This document shows positions 1 through 8,342 of a stretch of DNA of 64,000 bases, in pieces. The stretch lies in NCBI RefSeq assembly GCF_900104965.1, contig NZ_LT629757.1, positions 3,720,001 to 3,784,000 of the forward strand. Reading direction: 5' to 3'. The notes beneath the pieces were generated by a model. It had not been told where the DNA came from. It ran no database searches and saw only the letters and a program-made list of their open reading frames with translations. The DNA is from Nocardioides scoriae. GTDB taxonomy: Bacteria; Actinomycetota; Actinomycetes; Propionibacteriales; Nocardioidaceae. A program made the translations under genes and the position numbers. Position 1 is the stretch's first letter; every line of letters begins with the position of its first letter.

Positions 1-324
1 GGAGTCGGCGGGGAACTCGTTGAACTGCAGCACGGCCCGGTGGACCGCCGCGTGGACCTCGAGGTCGGGCGGCATCCGGGCCAGGACCTCGCGGAACCCC
101 GCCAGGGTGTGGTCGAAGCGGCCCCACGGGATGTCGTTCTTCGAGGCGTAGTAGCGGAACAGCGTGCGACGCCCGACGCCCACCTCGGCGGCGATCATGT
201 CGAGGGTGGTGCGGTCGAAGCCGTGGCGCCCGAAGAGGCGGAAGGCGGCCTGCTCGATGGCGGCGTGGGTGGTGGCCTCCGGCCGCCCGAGGGCAGCGCT
301 TCGCACCGTCGGACGCTCCACCAT
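1..324 (-). CDS. mftR: MftR-like TetR-family regulator (partial, 3' end beyond window)
   Basis: The first 108 residues of a TetR/AcrR transcription regulator are visible, starting at an ATG at 324 and running off the left edge. The N-terminal helix-turn-helix lies at about residues 20-65 (AAFRLFGRHGFDRTT, then GVGRRTLFRYYASK). It is divergent from mftA with 114 bp between them, which is the usual place of MftR, the acyl-CoA-responsive mycofactocin repressor of mycobacteria. The C-terminal ligand domain is not visible, so the symbol rests on the HTH and on context. Confidence 0.85.
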   Translation of the reverse strand, partial: MVERPTVRSAALGRPEATTHAAIEQAAFRLFGRHGFDRTTLDMIAAEVGVGRRTLFRYYASKNDIPWGRFDHTLAGFREVLARMPPDLEVHAAVHRAVLQFNEFPADS

Positions 325-354
325 GACGGGGGGGAATCTACCCGACCGGAGGGG

Positions 355-383
355 TTACTTTCGGCACTTGGTGCCAATAGTGT
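355..383 (+). promoter_or_regulatory. Putative mftA promoter with palindrome between -35 and -10
   Basis: TTACTT (355-360) and TAGTGT (378-383) are 17 bp apart and form a plausible -35/-10 pair. The dyad GGCAC-TTG-GTGCC (363-375) sits exactly between them, and a weaker dyad TGTGG...CCACA follows at 381-396. A repressor bound here would block polymerase, so this is the likely MftR operator. The match is by eye only. Confidence 0.45.
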
Positions 384-438
384 GGCGCGCACCACAGCCC
401 GGGCACGGGGTCCGGGCGCTACGTCCCCAGGAGGACCC

Positions 439-564
439 ATGGCACCCGAGCAGCCCCAGACCGACCTCGCCGCCCCGACGTCCGTCGCGACCCCCGCCGA
501 GGAGCTGACCTCGGAGAGCCTCATCGAGGAGGTCTCGATCGACGGCATGTGCGGCGTCTACTGA
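439..564 (+). CDS. mftA: Mycofactocin precursor peptide MftA
   Basis: 41-residue ribosomal precursor of the redox cofactor mycofactocin. The C-terminus IDGMCGVY carries the conserved terminal Val-Tyr that MftC decarboxylates and crosslinks. The acidic region before it (EELTSESLIEE) is the leader bound by MftB. The start is the ATG at 439 with AGGAGG 5 bases upstream; a longer in-frame reading from position 40 is antisense to mftR and is not credible. The stop overlaps the mftB start by one base (TGATG), so the two are translationally coupled. Confidence 0.97.
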   Translation: MAPEQPQTDLAAPTSVATPAEELTSESLIEEVSIDGMCGVY

Positions 565-842
565 TGCTCGACGAGCCCTGGACCCTGTCACCGTCGGTGG
601 CGCTGCGCCCCGAGCCCTTCGGTGCGCTGGCCTACCACTTCGGCAACCGCAAGCTGACCTTCCTCAAGCGGCCCGAGCTGGTGGCAGTGGTCCGGGGCCT
701 CGGCGACGCCGCCGACGTCCGCTCCGCGCTCGTCGCCGCCGGCATCCCCGACTCCCAGCACGAGGCGTACGCCGAGGCGCTGCGCGGCCTCGCCACGACC
801 GACACGATCCGCCCCCGACACGACGCAGGAGCGCTCGCATGA
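564..842 (+). CDS. mftB: Mycofactocin biosynthesis chaperone MftB
   Basis: 92-residue PqqD-like RiPP recognition protein. It binds the MftA leader and presents the core peptide to MftC. Recognisable features are the N-terminal SVALRPEPFGALAYHFGNRK beta region and the helical C-terminal part. The ATG overlaps the mftA stop by one base and the gene ends in an ATGA overlap with mftC. Length is normal for the family. Codon use does not differ from its neighbours. Confidence 0.95.
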   Translation: MLDEPWTLSPSVALRPEPFGALAYHFGNRKLTFLKRPELVAVVRGLGDAADVRSALVAAGIPDSQHEAYAEALRGLATTDTIRPRHDAGALA

Positions 843-2152
843 CCCTCACCCCGACCCGGCCCGCGGAGCGCGCGAGCGCCCCGGCGCGCCCGCAGGGCGG
901 CACCCTGGTGGAGCAGTTCGAGCTGGGCCTCGACGCCCCCATCTGCCTGACCTGGGAGCTGACGTACGCCTGCAACCTCGCCTGCGCCCACTGCCTGTCG
1001 TCCTCGGGCAAGCGCGACCCCCGCGAGCTGAGCACCGCGCAGGCCGAGGCGGTCATCGACGAGCTCCAGCGGATGCAGGTCTTCTACGTCAACATCGGCG
1101 GCGGCGAGCCGACCATCCGGCCCGACTTCTGGCACCTGCTGGAGTACGCCGTCAACCACCAGGTCGGCGTGAAGTTCTCCACCAACGGCGTGCGGCTGAC
1201 CCCCGAGCGGGCGGCCTTCCTCGCCGGCCCGGCGTGCGCGGGCTACGTCGACGTCCAGATCTCGCTCGACGGCGCGACCGCGGAGGTCAACGACTACGTC
1301 CGCGGGCCCGGCTCCTACGACACCGCGCTCACCGCCCTGACCAACCTGCAGGAGGCGGGCTTCACCGACGCCAAGATCTCGGTCGTCTGCACCCGGCAGA
1401 ACATCGGCCAGCTCGACGACTTCAAGGCCCTCGCCGACCGCTTCGGCGCCACGCTGCGGCTCACCCGGCTGCGCCCCTCGGGCCGCGGCGCCGACGTGTG
1501 GGACGAGCTGCACCCCCTCCCGGAGCAGCAGCGCGTGCTCTACGACTGGCTGGTGGCCCACGGCGAGGGCGTGCTGACCGGCGACTCCTTCTTCCACCTC
1601 GCCGCCTTCGGCGAGGCCCTGCCCGGGCTCAACCTGTGCGGCGCCGGGCGGGTGGTGTGCCTGATCGACCCGATCGGCGACGTCTACGCCTGCCCCTTCG
1701 CCATCCACGACCAGTTCCTCGCCGGCAACCTGCTCGACGAGGGCGGCTTCCGGCGGGTGTGGCAGGACTCCGCGCTGTTCACCGAGCTGCGCTCGCCGCA
1801 GACCGGCGGGGCGTGCGCGTCGTGCTCGGCGTACGACGCCTGCCGCGGCGGGTGCATGGCCGCGAAGTTCTTCACCGGCCTGCCGCTCGACGGCCCCGAC
1901 CCGGAGTGCGTCAAGGGCAACGGCGAGCTGGCGCTGGCCGGCGAGCGCAGCATCCCGGCCGCCAGCCAGGACCACTCCCGCTCGACGCCGACCCGCAACG
2001 AGCCGGTGATGCTCACGCTCCAGCGCACGCCGCCGGTGAGCGCGTGCGCCGAGAGCCCGCTGGCCGGCTTCGACCCGTCCCCGCTCGGTGGGGCGACCCC
2101 GGTCGTGGCCCCGGTGGTGCCCTCGGGTGGCTGCGGCTGCGGGGGACACTGA
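839..2152 (+). CDS. mftC: Mycofactocin radical SAM maturase MftC
   Basis: 437-residue radical SAM/SPASM enzyme that first oxidatively decarboxylates the MftA C-terminal Tyr and then forms the Val-Tyr C-C bond. The SAM cluster motif CxxxCxxC is at Cys45, Cys49 and Cys52 (YACNLACAHC). The GGGEP-type SAM-binding motif is present (NIGGGEPT). SPASM cysteines appear late (VYACPF, CASCSAYDACRGGC). The enzyme should act with MftB on MftA in the cytoplasm. Its C-terminus carries a Pro/Val-rich extension of roughly 70 residues that ends GGCGCGGH. ATGA overlap with mftB. Confidence 0.97.
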   Translation: MTLTPTRPAERASAPARPQGGTLVEQFELGLDAPICLTWELTYACNLACAHCLSSSGKRDPRELSTAQAEAVIDELQRMQVFYVNIGGGEPTIRPDFWHLLEYAVNHQVGVKFSTNGVRLTPERAAFLAGPACAGYVDVQISLDGATAEVNDYVRGPGSYDTALTALTNLQEAGFTDAKISVVCTRQNIGQLDDFKALADRFGATLRLTRLRPSGRGADVWDELHPLPEQQRVLYDWLVAHGEGVLTGDSFFHLAAFGEALPGLNLCGAGRVVCLIDPIGDVYACPFAIHDQFLAGNLLDEGGFRRVWQDSALFTELRSPQTGGACASCSAYDACRGGCMAAKFFTGLPLDGPDPECVKGNGELALAGERSIPAASQDHSRSTPTRNEPVMLTLQRTPPVSACAESPLAGFDPSPLGGATPVVAPVVPSGGCGCGGH

Positions 2153-2153
2153 G

Positions 2154-3395
2154 GTGGCGACCCCCGCGATCTTCTCCAGGATCGAGAACCCCTGGAAGCA
2201 GAACCCCTGGTTCGAGGCCGTCGCCGTCGCCCAGGAGCGCGCCCGCAAGCGGCTGCCCAAGCCGGTCTACGGCGCCCTGGTGGCCGGGTCCGAGCGCGGC
2301 CAGACGATCGCCGACAACCAGGCCGCGTTCACCGAGCTCGGGCTGGCGCCCCACGTCGCGGGCCACCGGGCCGACCGGACGATGGCGACCTCGGTCATGG
2401 GCCAGGAGATCTCGCTGCCGGTCATCATGAGCCCCACCGGCGTCCAGGCCGTCCACCCCGACGGGGAGGTCGCGGTCGCCCGCGCCGCCGCCGCCCGGGG
2501 CACGGTCATCGGGCTGTCCAACTTCGCCTCCAAGTCCGTGGAGGAGGTGGTGGCGGCCAACCCGCAGACCTTCTTCCAGATGTACTGGACCGGCGACCGC
2601 GACACCATGGTGCAGCGGATGCAGCGCGCCCACGCCGCCGGCGCCCAGGGACTCATCGCCACCCTCGACTGGTCGTTCTCGATGGGCCGCGACTGGGGCA
2701 GCCCGGAGATCCCCGAGAAGGTCGACCTCAAGACCATGGTGCGGATGGCGCCGCAGGTGGCGCTCCGGCCGAGGTGGCTGTGGCAGTTCGGCCGCACGGG
2801 CACCATCCCGGACCTGACCGCGCCCAACCTCAGCCCGCCCGACGGGGGACCGGCGCCGACCTTCTTCGGCGCCTACTACGAGTGGATGACCACGCCGCCG
2901 CCCTCGTGGGACGACGTCGCCTGGATGCGCGAGACCTGGGACCAGATCTCCGGCCGGCCGTTCATGCTCAAGGGCGTGTGCCGCGTCGACGACGCGCTGC
3001 GTGCCGTCGACTGCGGCGTCGCGGCGATCTCGGTCTCCAACCACGGCGGCAACAACCTCGACGGCACCCCCGCCAGCATCCGGGTGCTCAAGCCGGTCGC
3101 CGACGCGGTCGGCGGTCAGGTCGAGGTGGTCATGGACGGCGGCATCCGCCGCGGCTCCGACGTGGTCAAGGCCCTCGCGATGGGGGCGCGGGCCGTGATG
3201 ATCGGCCGCGCCTACCTGTGGGGCCTCGCGGCCAACGGGCAGGCCGGCGTCGAGAACGTCCTCGACGTGCTGCGCTCGGGCATCGACTCGGCCCTGCTCG
3301 GCATGGGCGTGCAGTCGATCGACGAGCTCGGCCCCGAGCTGCTGGTGGTGCCCGAGGGCTTCCACCGCCCGCTCGGCGTCCCCGCCTCCTCGTGA
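2154..3395 (+). CDS. mftD: FMN-dependent alpha-hydroxyacid dehydrogenase-like MftD
   Basis: 413-residue member of the lactate/glycolate oxidase family. In mycofactocin biosynthesis MftD oxidatively deaminates AHDP to give pre-mycofactocin, the redox-active core. Family motifs are clear: SPTGVQ near the N-terminus, the active-site SNHGGNNLDG, and the FMN phosphate region MDGGIRRGSDVVKALAMGA. I chose the GTG at 2154, one base after the mftC stop, because the protein then begins MATPAIFSRIENPW; in-frame sequence upstream lies inside mftC. Confidence 0.95.
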   Translation: MATPAIFSRIENPWKQNPWFEAVAVAQERARKRLPKPVYGALVAGSERGQTIADNQAAFTELGLAPHVAGHRADRTMATSVMGQEISLPVIMSPTGVQAVHPDGEVAVARAAAARGTVIGLSNFASKSVEEVVAANPQTFFQMYWTGDRDTMVQRMQRAHAAGAQGLIATLDWSFSMGRDWGSPEIPEKVDLKTMVRMAPQVALRPRWLWQFGRTGTIPDLTAPNLSPPDGGPAPTFFGAYYEWMTTPPPSWDDVAWMRETWDQISGRPFMLKGVCRVDDALRAVDCGVAAISVSNHGGNNLDGTPASIRVLKPVADAVGGQVEVVMDGGIRRGSDVVKALAMGARAVMIGRAYLWGLAANGQAGVENVLDVLRSGIDSALLGMGVQSIDELGPELLVVPEGFHRPLGVPASS

Positions 3396-3419
3396 GGCCG
3401 TGCTGGTGAGGCGGGTCCG

Positions 3420-4103
3420 GTGCGCCTGGCCGAGCTGACCTGGCCCGAGGTGCCGCGGGGCGCGACCGTGCTGGTGCCGGTCGGCGCCCTGGAGCAGCAC
3501 GGCCCGCACCTGCCGCTCGACACCGACGCCGTGGTCGCCGAGGCGGTCGCCGCACGGGCGGCCGCGCTGGCGCCGCACGACGTGGTGCTCGCGCCCGTCG
3601 TCGCCTTCGGGGCCAGCGGCGAGCACCAGTCGTTCGCCGGCACCACCTCGATCGGCACCGAGGCGCTGCGCGTCGTCCTGGTCGAGCTGGTCCGCTCGCT
3701 GCGCACCTGGGCGGGCCGGGTCGTGCTGGTCAACGGCCACGGCGGCAACCTCGACGCGGTGCGCGCGGCCGTCGCCCAGCTGGTCGCCGAGCAGCACGAC
3801 GTCGCCTGGGTGCCGTGCGCCGTCGCGGGCGCGGACCTGCACGCCGGCCGCACCGAGACCTCGCTGCTGCTCCACCTCGCACCCGCCTCCGTGCGCCTCG
3901 ACCGGGCCGAGCCCGGTGCGCTCGGCAGCGCCGCCGAGCTGCTCCCGCGGCTGCGGGCCGGCGGCACCGCCGCGGTCTCGGCCAACGGCGTCCTCGGCGA
4001 CCCGACCGGCGCCAGCGCCGCCGAGGGCGCGCAGCTGCTCGACGCGATGGCCGCCCGGGTGCTGGCAGTCCTCGCGCCCGTCGAGACCGGGGCCGCCCGG
4101 TGA
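3420..4103 (+). CDS. mftE: Mycofactocin precursor peptide peptidase MftE
   Basis: 227-residue creatininase-family metallopeptidase. It releases the modified C-terminal dipeptide (AHDP) from MftA. Metal and active-site motifs are GALEQHGPHLPLDTD, NGHGGN and HAGRTETS. It starts at a GTG 24 bp after mftD. Length and motifs are typical of MftE, and the operon position after mftC-mftD makes the assignment secure. Confidence 0.95.
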   Translation: MRLAELTWPEVPRGATVLVPVGALEQHGPHLPLDTDAVVAEAVAARAAALAPHDVVLAPVVAFGASGEHQSFAGTTSIGTEALRVVLVELVRSLRTWAGRVVLVNGHGGNLDAVRAAVAQLVAEQHDVAWVPCAVAGADLHAGRTETSLLLHLAPASVRLDRAEPGALGSAAELLPRLRAGGTAAVSANGVLGDPTGASAAEGAQLLDAMAARVLAVLAPVETGAAR

Positions 4104-4110
4104 GCCCGGC

Positions 4111-4896
4111 GTGAGGGTCGCGCTGGTCACCGGCGCCGCGCGCGGGATCGGGGCGGCCACGACCCACCGGCTCGCGGCCGAGGGGTACGCCGTGCTGGCG
4201 CTCGACGCCTGCGCCGGTCCCGACGCCGGGCCGGGCCACGCGGCGTACCCCCTGCCGGGGGTGGCGGACCTCGAGCGCGTGGCCGCGGCGTACCCCGAGG
4301 TCGAGGCGGTGGTCGCCGACGTCCGCGACCGCGCCGCCCTCGAGCGGGCGGTGGCGCGGGCCGTGGAGCGGTGGGGACGCCTCGACGTGGCCGTCGCCTG
4401 CGCCGGGGTCGTCGCCGGCGGCCGGCCGCTGTGGGAGACCCCGGACGCCGAGCTCGACCTGCTGTGGGAGGTCGACGCCAAGGGCGTGTGGCACACCGCG
4501 GCGGCGGCGGTGCCGGCGATGCTGGCCGGCCCCGACCCCGCGGGCGCGCGCTTCGTGGCGGTGGCCTCGGCGGCCGGCGCGCACGGGCTGTTCCGGATGG
4601 CGGCCTACAACGCCGCCAAGCACGCCGTGGTCGGCATCGTGCGCGGCCTCGCGGCCGACCTCGTCGGCACCGGCGTCACGGCGGTCGCGGTCTCGCCGGG
4701 GTCCACCGACACGGCGATGCTGCGGGCCACGGCCGAGCTGTACGACGCCACCACCGACGACCTCGCCGCCCACCAGCTGCTGCGCCGCCCGCTGCGGCCC
4801 GAGGAGCTGGCCGAGACGATCGCGTTCTGCTGCTCGCCGGCCGGCGCCGCGCTCAACGGCAGCGTGGTCAGCGCCGACGGCGGCTTCGGCGGATGA
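4111..4896 (+). CDS. Mycofactocin-coupled SDR-family oxidoreductase
   Basis: 261-residue short-chain dehydrogenase/reductase. The Rossmann motif TGAARGIG is at the N-terminus and the catalytic YNAAK is present after a Ser-containing strand (VAVASAAGA). A loop after the second strand (about residues 28-55, AYPLPGVADLE) is longer than in ordinary SDRs, as in the mycofactocin-associated SDR subfamily, whose NAD is thought to be non-exchangeable and reoxidised by mycofactocin. GTG start 7 bp after mftE; its stop overlaps mftF (ATGA). Substrate unknown. Confidence 0.88.
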   Translation: MRVALVTGAARGIGAATTHRLAAEGYAVLALDACAGPDAGPGHAAYPLPGVADLERVAAAYPEVEAVVADVRDRAALERAVARAVERWGRLDVAVACAGVVAGGRPLWETPDAELDLLWEVDAKGVWHTAAAAVPAMLAGPDPAGARFVAVASAAGAHGLFRMAAYNAAKHAVVGIVRGLAADLVGTGVTAVAVSPGSTDTAMLRATAELYDATTDDLAAHQLLRRPLRPEELAETIAFCCSPAGAALNGSVVSADGGFGG

Positions 4897-6323
4897 GCGC
4901 CGAGCCGCTCCCCGGTGACGCGGCGCGGGGTGCTGCCGGCCCGCTGCCGCCCGGCTTCACGGTCGCCGTGCGCGACGACGTCCGCCGGGCCGGGGGCGGG
5001 GCGCTGCTGCTCGGGGGATCGCCGCTGCGCGCCGTGCGGCTCTCCGCGCGGGCCCGCCTGCTGCTCGTCGCCGACCGGGTCGAAGTGGCCGACGTGGTCT
5101 CCGAGCAGCTGGCGCGCCGGCTGCTCGACGCCAACCTGGCCGACCCCGTGCTCGACGACGTGCGGGTGCCGGCCCACGAGCTGACCGTCGTGGTGCCGGT
5201 GCGCGACCGGGCCGAGCAGCTGGCCCGCACCCTGGCCCCGCTCGCCGGGCTCGACGTCGTCGTGGTCGACGACGCCTCGCACGACCCCGCGGCGGTGGCC
5301 CGGGTGGCCCGTGCCCACGGCGCCCGGGTGCTGGCGCTGCCGGTCAACCTCGGTCCGGCCGGGGCCCGCAACGCCGGCCTGCGCGAGGTCGCGACGACCC
5401 ACGTCGGGTTCGTCGACTCCGACGTCCAGGTCGACGCCGCCGTGCTGCTGCGCCTGGCCCGCCACTGCGCCGACCCGCGGGTGGCGCTGGTGGGACCGCT
5501 GGTGCGCAGCCGGGCCCGGTCGGTGCCGCCGCGGTGGTTCGAGCGCTACGACGAGCAGTCCTCCTCCCTGGCGCTGGGCTCGCGCAGCTGCTCGGTCCGG
5601 CCCGGCGCCGCGGTCGCGTGGCTGCCGAGCGCCTGCCTGGTGGGGCGCACGGCCGCGCTGGGCGACGGCTTCTCCGAGCAGATGCGGGTCGGGGAGGACG
5701 TGGACCTGGTCTGGCGCCTGGTCGGCTCGGGCGCGGTGGTGCGCTACGAGGCGGGCGAGACCGCGCTGCACGACGCCCGGTCGACGGTGCGCGACTGGCT
5801 GGGCCGCAAGTACCTCTACGGCACCGGCGGCGCCGACCTCGCCGCCCGGCACGGCTCGCTCGGCGCCGTGGCCGTGCTCTCCCCGGCGATGGCGGCCGCC
5901 GGCGCGGCGGTGCTGCTGCGGCGCCGCTGGTCGCTGCCGGTGGTCGCGCTCGGCCTGGCCCGCGCCGTCCACCAGCTCGGCACCTCGCTGCCCGCGGCCC
6001 CCGAGCGTCCGGCCCTGGCCCGCTCGGTCGCCGTCCGCGGCCTCGGGTGGGCGGTGCGCCAGGAGTCGGCCCTGCTGCTGCGCCACTGGTGGCCGCTGGG
6101 CGTGCTGGCGCTCGCCTCCCCGTCCGGACGCCGGGCGCTCGGCACGGCGGTCGCGGTCGACCTGGTCGTCCACCGCGACGTCGTGCGCCGCGCCGGTCCG
6201 CTCACCACGCTCGTCGCCCGCCGCCTCGACGACCTCGCCTACGGTGCCGGCCTGTGGGCCGGGGCGCTGCGCCTGCGCGAGCCCCGCGGCCTCGCCGTGC
6301 GGGTGGTGCGCCGGGGCCGGTAG
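4893..6323 (+). CDS. mftF: Mycofactocin glycosyltransferase MftF
   Basis: 476-residue GT2-family glycosyltransferase. MftF adds an oligoglucan chain to pre-mycofactocin. The GT-A domain begins near residue 90 with ELTVVVPVRDRAEQL, has VVVDDAS and the DxD-like GFVDSDVQ, and continues to EDVDLVWRL. The C-terminal third is Ala/Leu-rich with hydrophobic stretches (AVLSPAMAAAGAAVLL), suggesting membrane association. It ends the rightward mft run. No mftG (GMC oxidoreductase) follows it in this window. Confidence 0.93.
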   Translation: MSAEPLPGDAARGAAGPLPPGFTVAVRDDVRRAGGGALLLGGSPLRAVRLSARARLLLVADRVEVADVVSEQLARRLLDANLADPVLDDVRVPAHELTVVVPVRDRAEQLARTLAPLAGLDVVVVDDASHDPAAVARVARAHGARVLALPVNLGPAGARNAGLREVATTHVGFVDSDVQVDAAVLLRLARHCADPRVALVGPLVRSRARSVPPRWFERYDEQSSSLALGSRSCSVRPGAAVAWLPSACLVGRTAALGDGFSEQMRVGEDVDLVWRLVGSGAVVRYEAGETALHDARSTVRDWLGRKYLYGTGGADLAARHGSLGAVAVLSPAMAAAGAAVLLRRRWSLPVVALGLARAVHQLGTSLPAAPERPALARSVAVRGLGWAVRQESALLLRHWWPLGVLALASPSGRRALGTAVAVDLVVHRDVVRRAGPLTTLVARRLDDLAYGAGLWAGALRLREPRGLAVRVVRRGR

Positions 6324-6349
6324 CCCGGGCTGGCGAGCCGTCCGGACCC

Positions 6350-7300
6350 TCAGTGCCCGAGCAGCTGGTCGAGCAGCCGGGGGAGGTCGTCGACGGACTC
6401 GATGGGGGCCATCCGGGCCCCGGCCTCGCGGGCGACCCGGCGGGCCTCGTCGTCGTCGCTGGCGGGGGCGATGACGACCAGCTCGTGGAGGGCGCGGGCG
6501 GCGGGGACGGGGTCGACCTCGTCGGTGGCGCGGCAGTCGGACAGCACGATGGTGATCCGGCGGTGGGCGCGGGCGCCCTCGAGCTGGGTGCGGGCGGCGC
6601 GGAAGGCGGCGTCCATGGACGTCATGCCGTGGCCGCGCAGGCCGAGCACGCGCTGCACGGTGCGCAGCGGCGGGCTGGGGGCGTGCAGGTCGAGCAGCAC
6701 CTCGGGGGTGCGGTCGAAGGCGATCACCGACAGCTCGCCCTCGGAGCGCAGCGCGCAGGCGGCGGCAGCCATCGCGGCCGTCACCAGGCGGGAGCCGTCC
6801 ATCGACCCCGAGCGGTCGACCAGCAGGCACAGGGCGGTGCTGGGCCGGTGCCAGGTCGTGGCGGTGAGCTCGTCCATCCCCGGCGGGCGCTGCTCGCCCC
6901 GGGCCCGGCTGATCGCCTCCAGCGAGGCGTCCACGTCGAGGTCGCCGCCGCGGTCGGCGGGGACGCGGCGCAGCTTGCCGGCGCCCTGCCCGCCGCGGGT
7001 GCCGGCGCGGGCGCGCTCCAGCACGAGGCGCGGCACCAGCGACTGCACCTTGGCGCGCAGCGCCGGGTCGGTCGCCGTCGACATCAGCATCAGCAGCGGC
7101 AGCACCTCGTCGGCGTCGTCCGCGACGGCGTCGCGGACGGCCTCGGTGTCCAGCTCGCCGACCTCCGGCGAGAGCTCCTCGAAGCGGGCGTGGCGGGCCA
7201 GCTCGGGTCGCCCGGTGGTGCGCTGCGGACGGCCGCGGCGCGAGGGCTGCGGCGCGTCGGGCTGCTGGGGTGAGCCCGCCCCGGCGGGGGGCGGGCTCAG
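6350..7300 (-). CDS. VWA-domain protein of a MoxR/VWA pair (probable CTG start)
   Basis: 316-residue protein with a C-terminal von Willebrand A domain. MIDAS-type residues are visible: DRSGSMDGS, then the Thr of GMTSMDAAF, then LSDCRATDE. The N-terminal half is charged. I find no ATG, GTG or TTG near the natural start; a CTG at 7300 overlaps the upstream ATPase stop as CTGA, in the same 4-base pattern used elsewhere here, with GGAGG and GGGGGA just before it. VWA proteins of this type act with the adjacent MoxR ATPase in maturation of partner enzymes; the partner here may be the alcohol dehydrogenase (inference). Confidence 0.8.
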   Translation of the reverse strand: MSPPPAGAGSPQQPDAPQPSRRGRPQRTTGRPELARHARFEELSPEVGELDTEAVRDAVADDADEVLPLLMLMSTATDPALRAKVQSLVPRLVLERARAGTRGGQGAGKLRRVPADRGGDLDVDASLEAISRARGEQRPPGMDELTATTWHRPSTALCLLVDRSGSMDGSRLVTAAMAAAACALRSEGELSVIAFDRTPEVLLDLHAPSPPLRTVQRVLGLRGHGMTSMDAAFRAARTQLEGARAHRRITIVLSDCRATDEVDPVPAARALHELVVIAPASDDDEARRVAREAGARMAPIESVDDLPRLLDQLLGH

Positions 7301-8253
7301 GCTTCCCCCGGGGCCTCCTGCGACCGCTCGCCGGTGGGGTCCGCGTCGGCGGCCGGCTCGGCGCCGAAGGTCGCGACGTACAGCTCCTCCACGACCTCCT
7401 CCGGCGTCCGGTTCGACGACTCGTCGACCTTGACCCGGCCGCTGAGCGCCACCAGGGCGGCGTCGAGGCCGGTGCGCCAGTGCGTCGGGGACACGCCGCG
7501 CGAGCGGGCCAGCTCGTGCACCATGCCGGCCAGGTCGATGGTGCCGCGGACCGACGAGCCGACCCGCAGCTCCGGGTGCTCCCGGGTGGCCCGGACCAGG
7601 GCCACGACCTGCGCCGCCCACTCGGGCGAGGCGACCGGCGCCCGCTGGGTGAGGATCGCGGTCTCGGACTCGGCCGACTGGTAGCCCATGACGATCCGGC
7701 AGGTGCGGTCGTAGACGGCGCTCGAGACGCGGGCGGTGCCGACCGCGTCGTACGGGTTCATCGCGGCGACGATGCCGAACCCGGGGGCGGCCCGGACGGT
7801 GCCGAGCCGCGGCACCGAGATCTCGCGCTCGCTCATCACGGTGAGCAGCACGTTGAGGGTCTCCTCCGGCACCCGGTTGAGCTCCTCGAGGTAGAGCAGC
7901 CCGGCTCCGCGCATCGCGGTCAGCAGCGGGCCGTCGACGAACACGGCGGGGTCGTAGCCGCGCTCGAGCACCATCGCGGGGTCGAAGTGGCCGACCAGCC
8001 GGGCCGGGGTGAGCTCGGCGTTGCCCTCGACCAGCACCAGCGCCGAGGAGCGGCGGCCGGCCAGGGCGCGCAGCAGCGTCGACTTGCCGGTGCCGGGCGG
8101 GCCCTCGAGGACGACGTGGGCGCCGGCCCGCAGCGCCGCCTCCAGCAGCTCGGTCTCGCGGGCCCGGTCGACGACGGGGTCGACGGCGGGGTCGACGACG
8201 GGCTCGGTGCCGCCGGGGCGGTCGGGATCGGTGACGGCCGCGGGTGCGGTCAC
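7297..8253 (-). CDS. MoxR-type AAA+ ATPase
   Basis: 318-residue AAA+ ATPase. Walker A is GPPGTGKST at residues 51-59, Walker B is LLYLEELNR, and sensor 1 is IVAAMNPYD. The start is the GTG at 8253 (VTAPAAVTDPD), preceded by a GAGGAC ribosome site. MoxR ATPases usually work as chaperones with a VWA partner, which here is the overlapping downstream gene. Upstream, 89 bp away, is the nicotinoprotein alcohol dehydrogenase, so the three probably form one transcription unit. Confidence 0.9.
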   Translation of the reverse strand: MTAPAAVTDPDRPGGTEPVVDPAVDPVVDRARETELLEAALRAGAHVVLEGPPGTGKSTLLRALAGRRSSALVLVEGNAELTPARLVGHFDPAMVLERGYDPAVFVDGPLLTAMRGAGLLYLEELNRVPEETLNVLLTVMSEREISVPRLGTVRAAPGFGIVAAMNPYDAVGTARVSSAVYDRTCRIVMGYQSAESETAILTQRAPVASPEWAAQVVALVRATREHPELRVGSSVRGTIDLAGMVHELARSRGVSPTHWRTGLDAALVALSGRVKVDESSNRTPEEVVEELYVATFGAEPAADADPTGERSQEAPGEA

Positions 8254-8279
8254 GTGGTGGTCCTCACGTCGGGGAAGGA

Positions 8280-8310
8280 CCGACCCCGGGTGGTGGGCAC
8301 CCGGGGTCGG
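8280..8310. terminator. Strong hairpin between adh and the AAA+ gene
   Basis: CCGACCCCGGGTG (8280-8292) and its exact complement (8298-8310) flank a 5-base loop. No T tract follows on the minus strand. It may act as a partial terminator or RNA stabiliser that sets a high adh to AAA+/VWA ratio (inference). Confidence 0.55.
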
Positions 8311-8342
8311 ACGGACGGGTCGTGCTGGCGTGCGGGTCCGGC

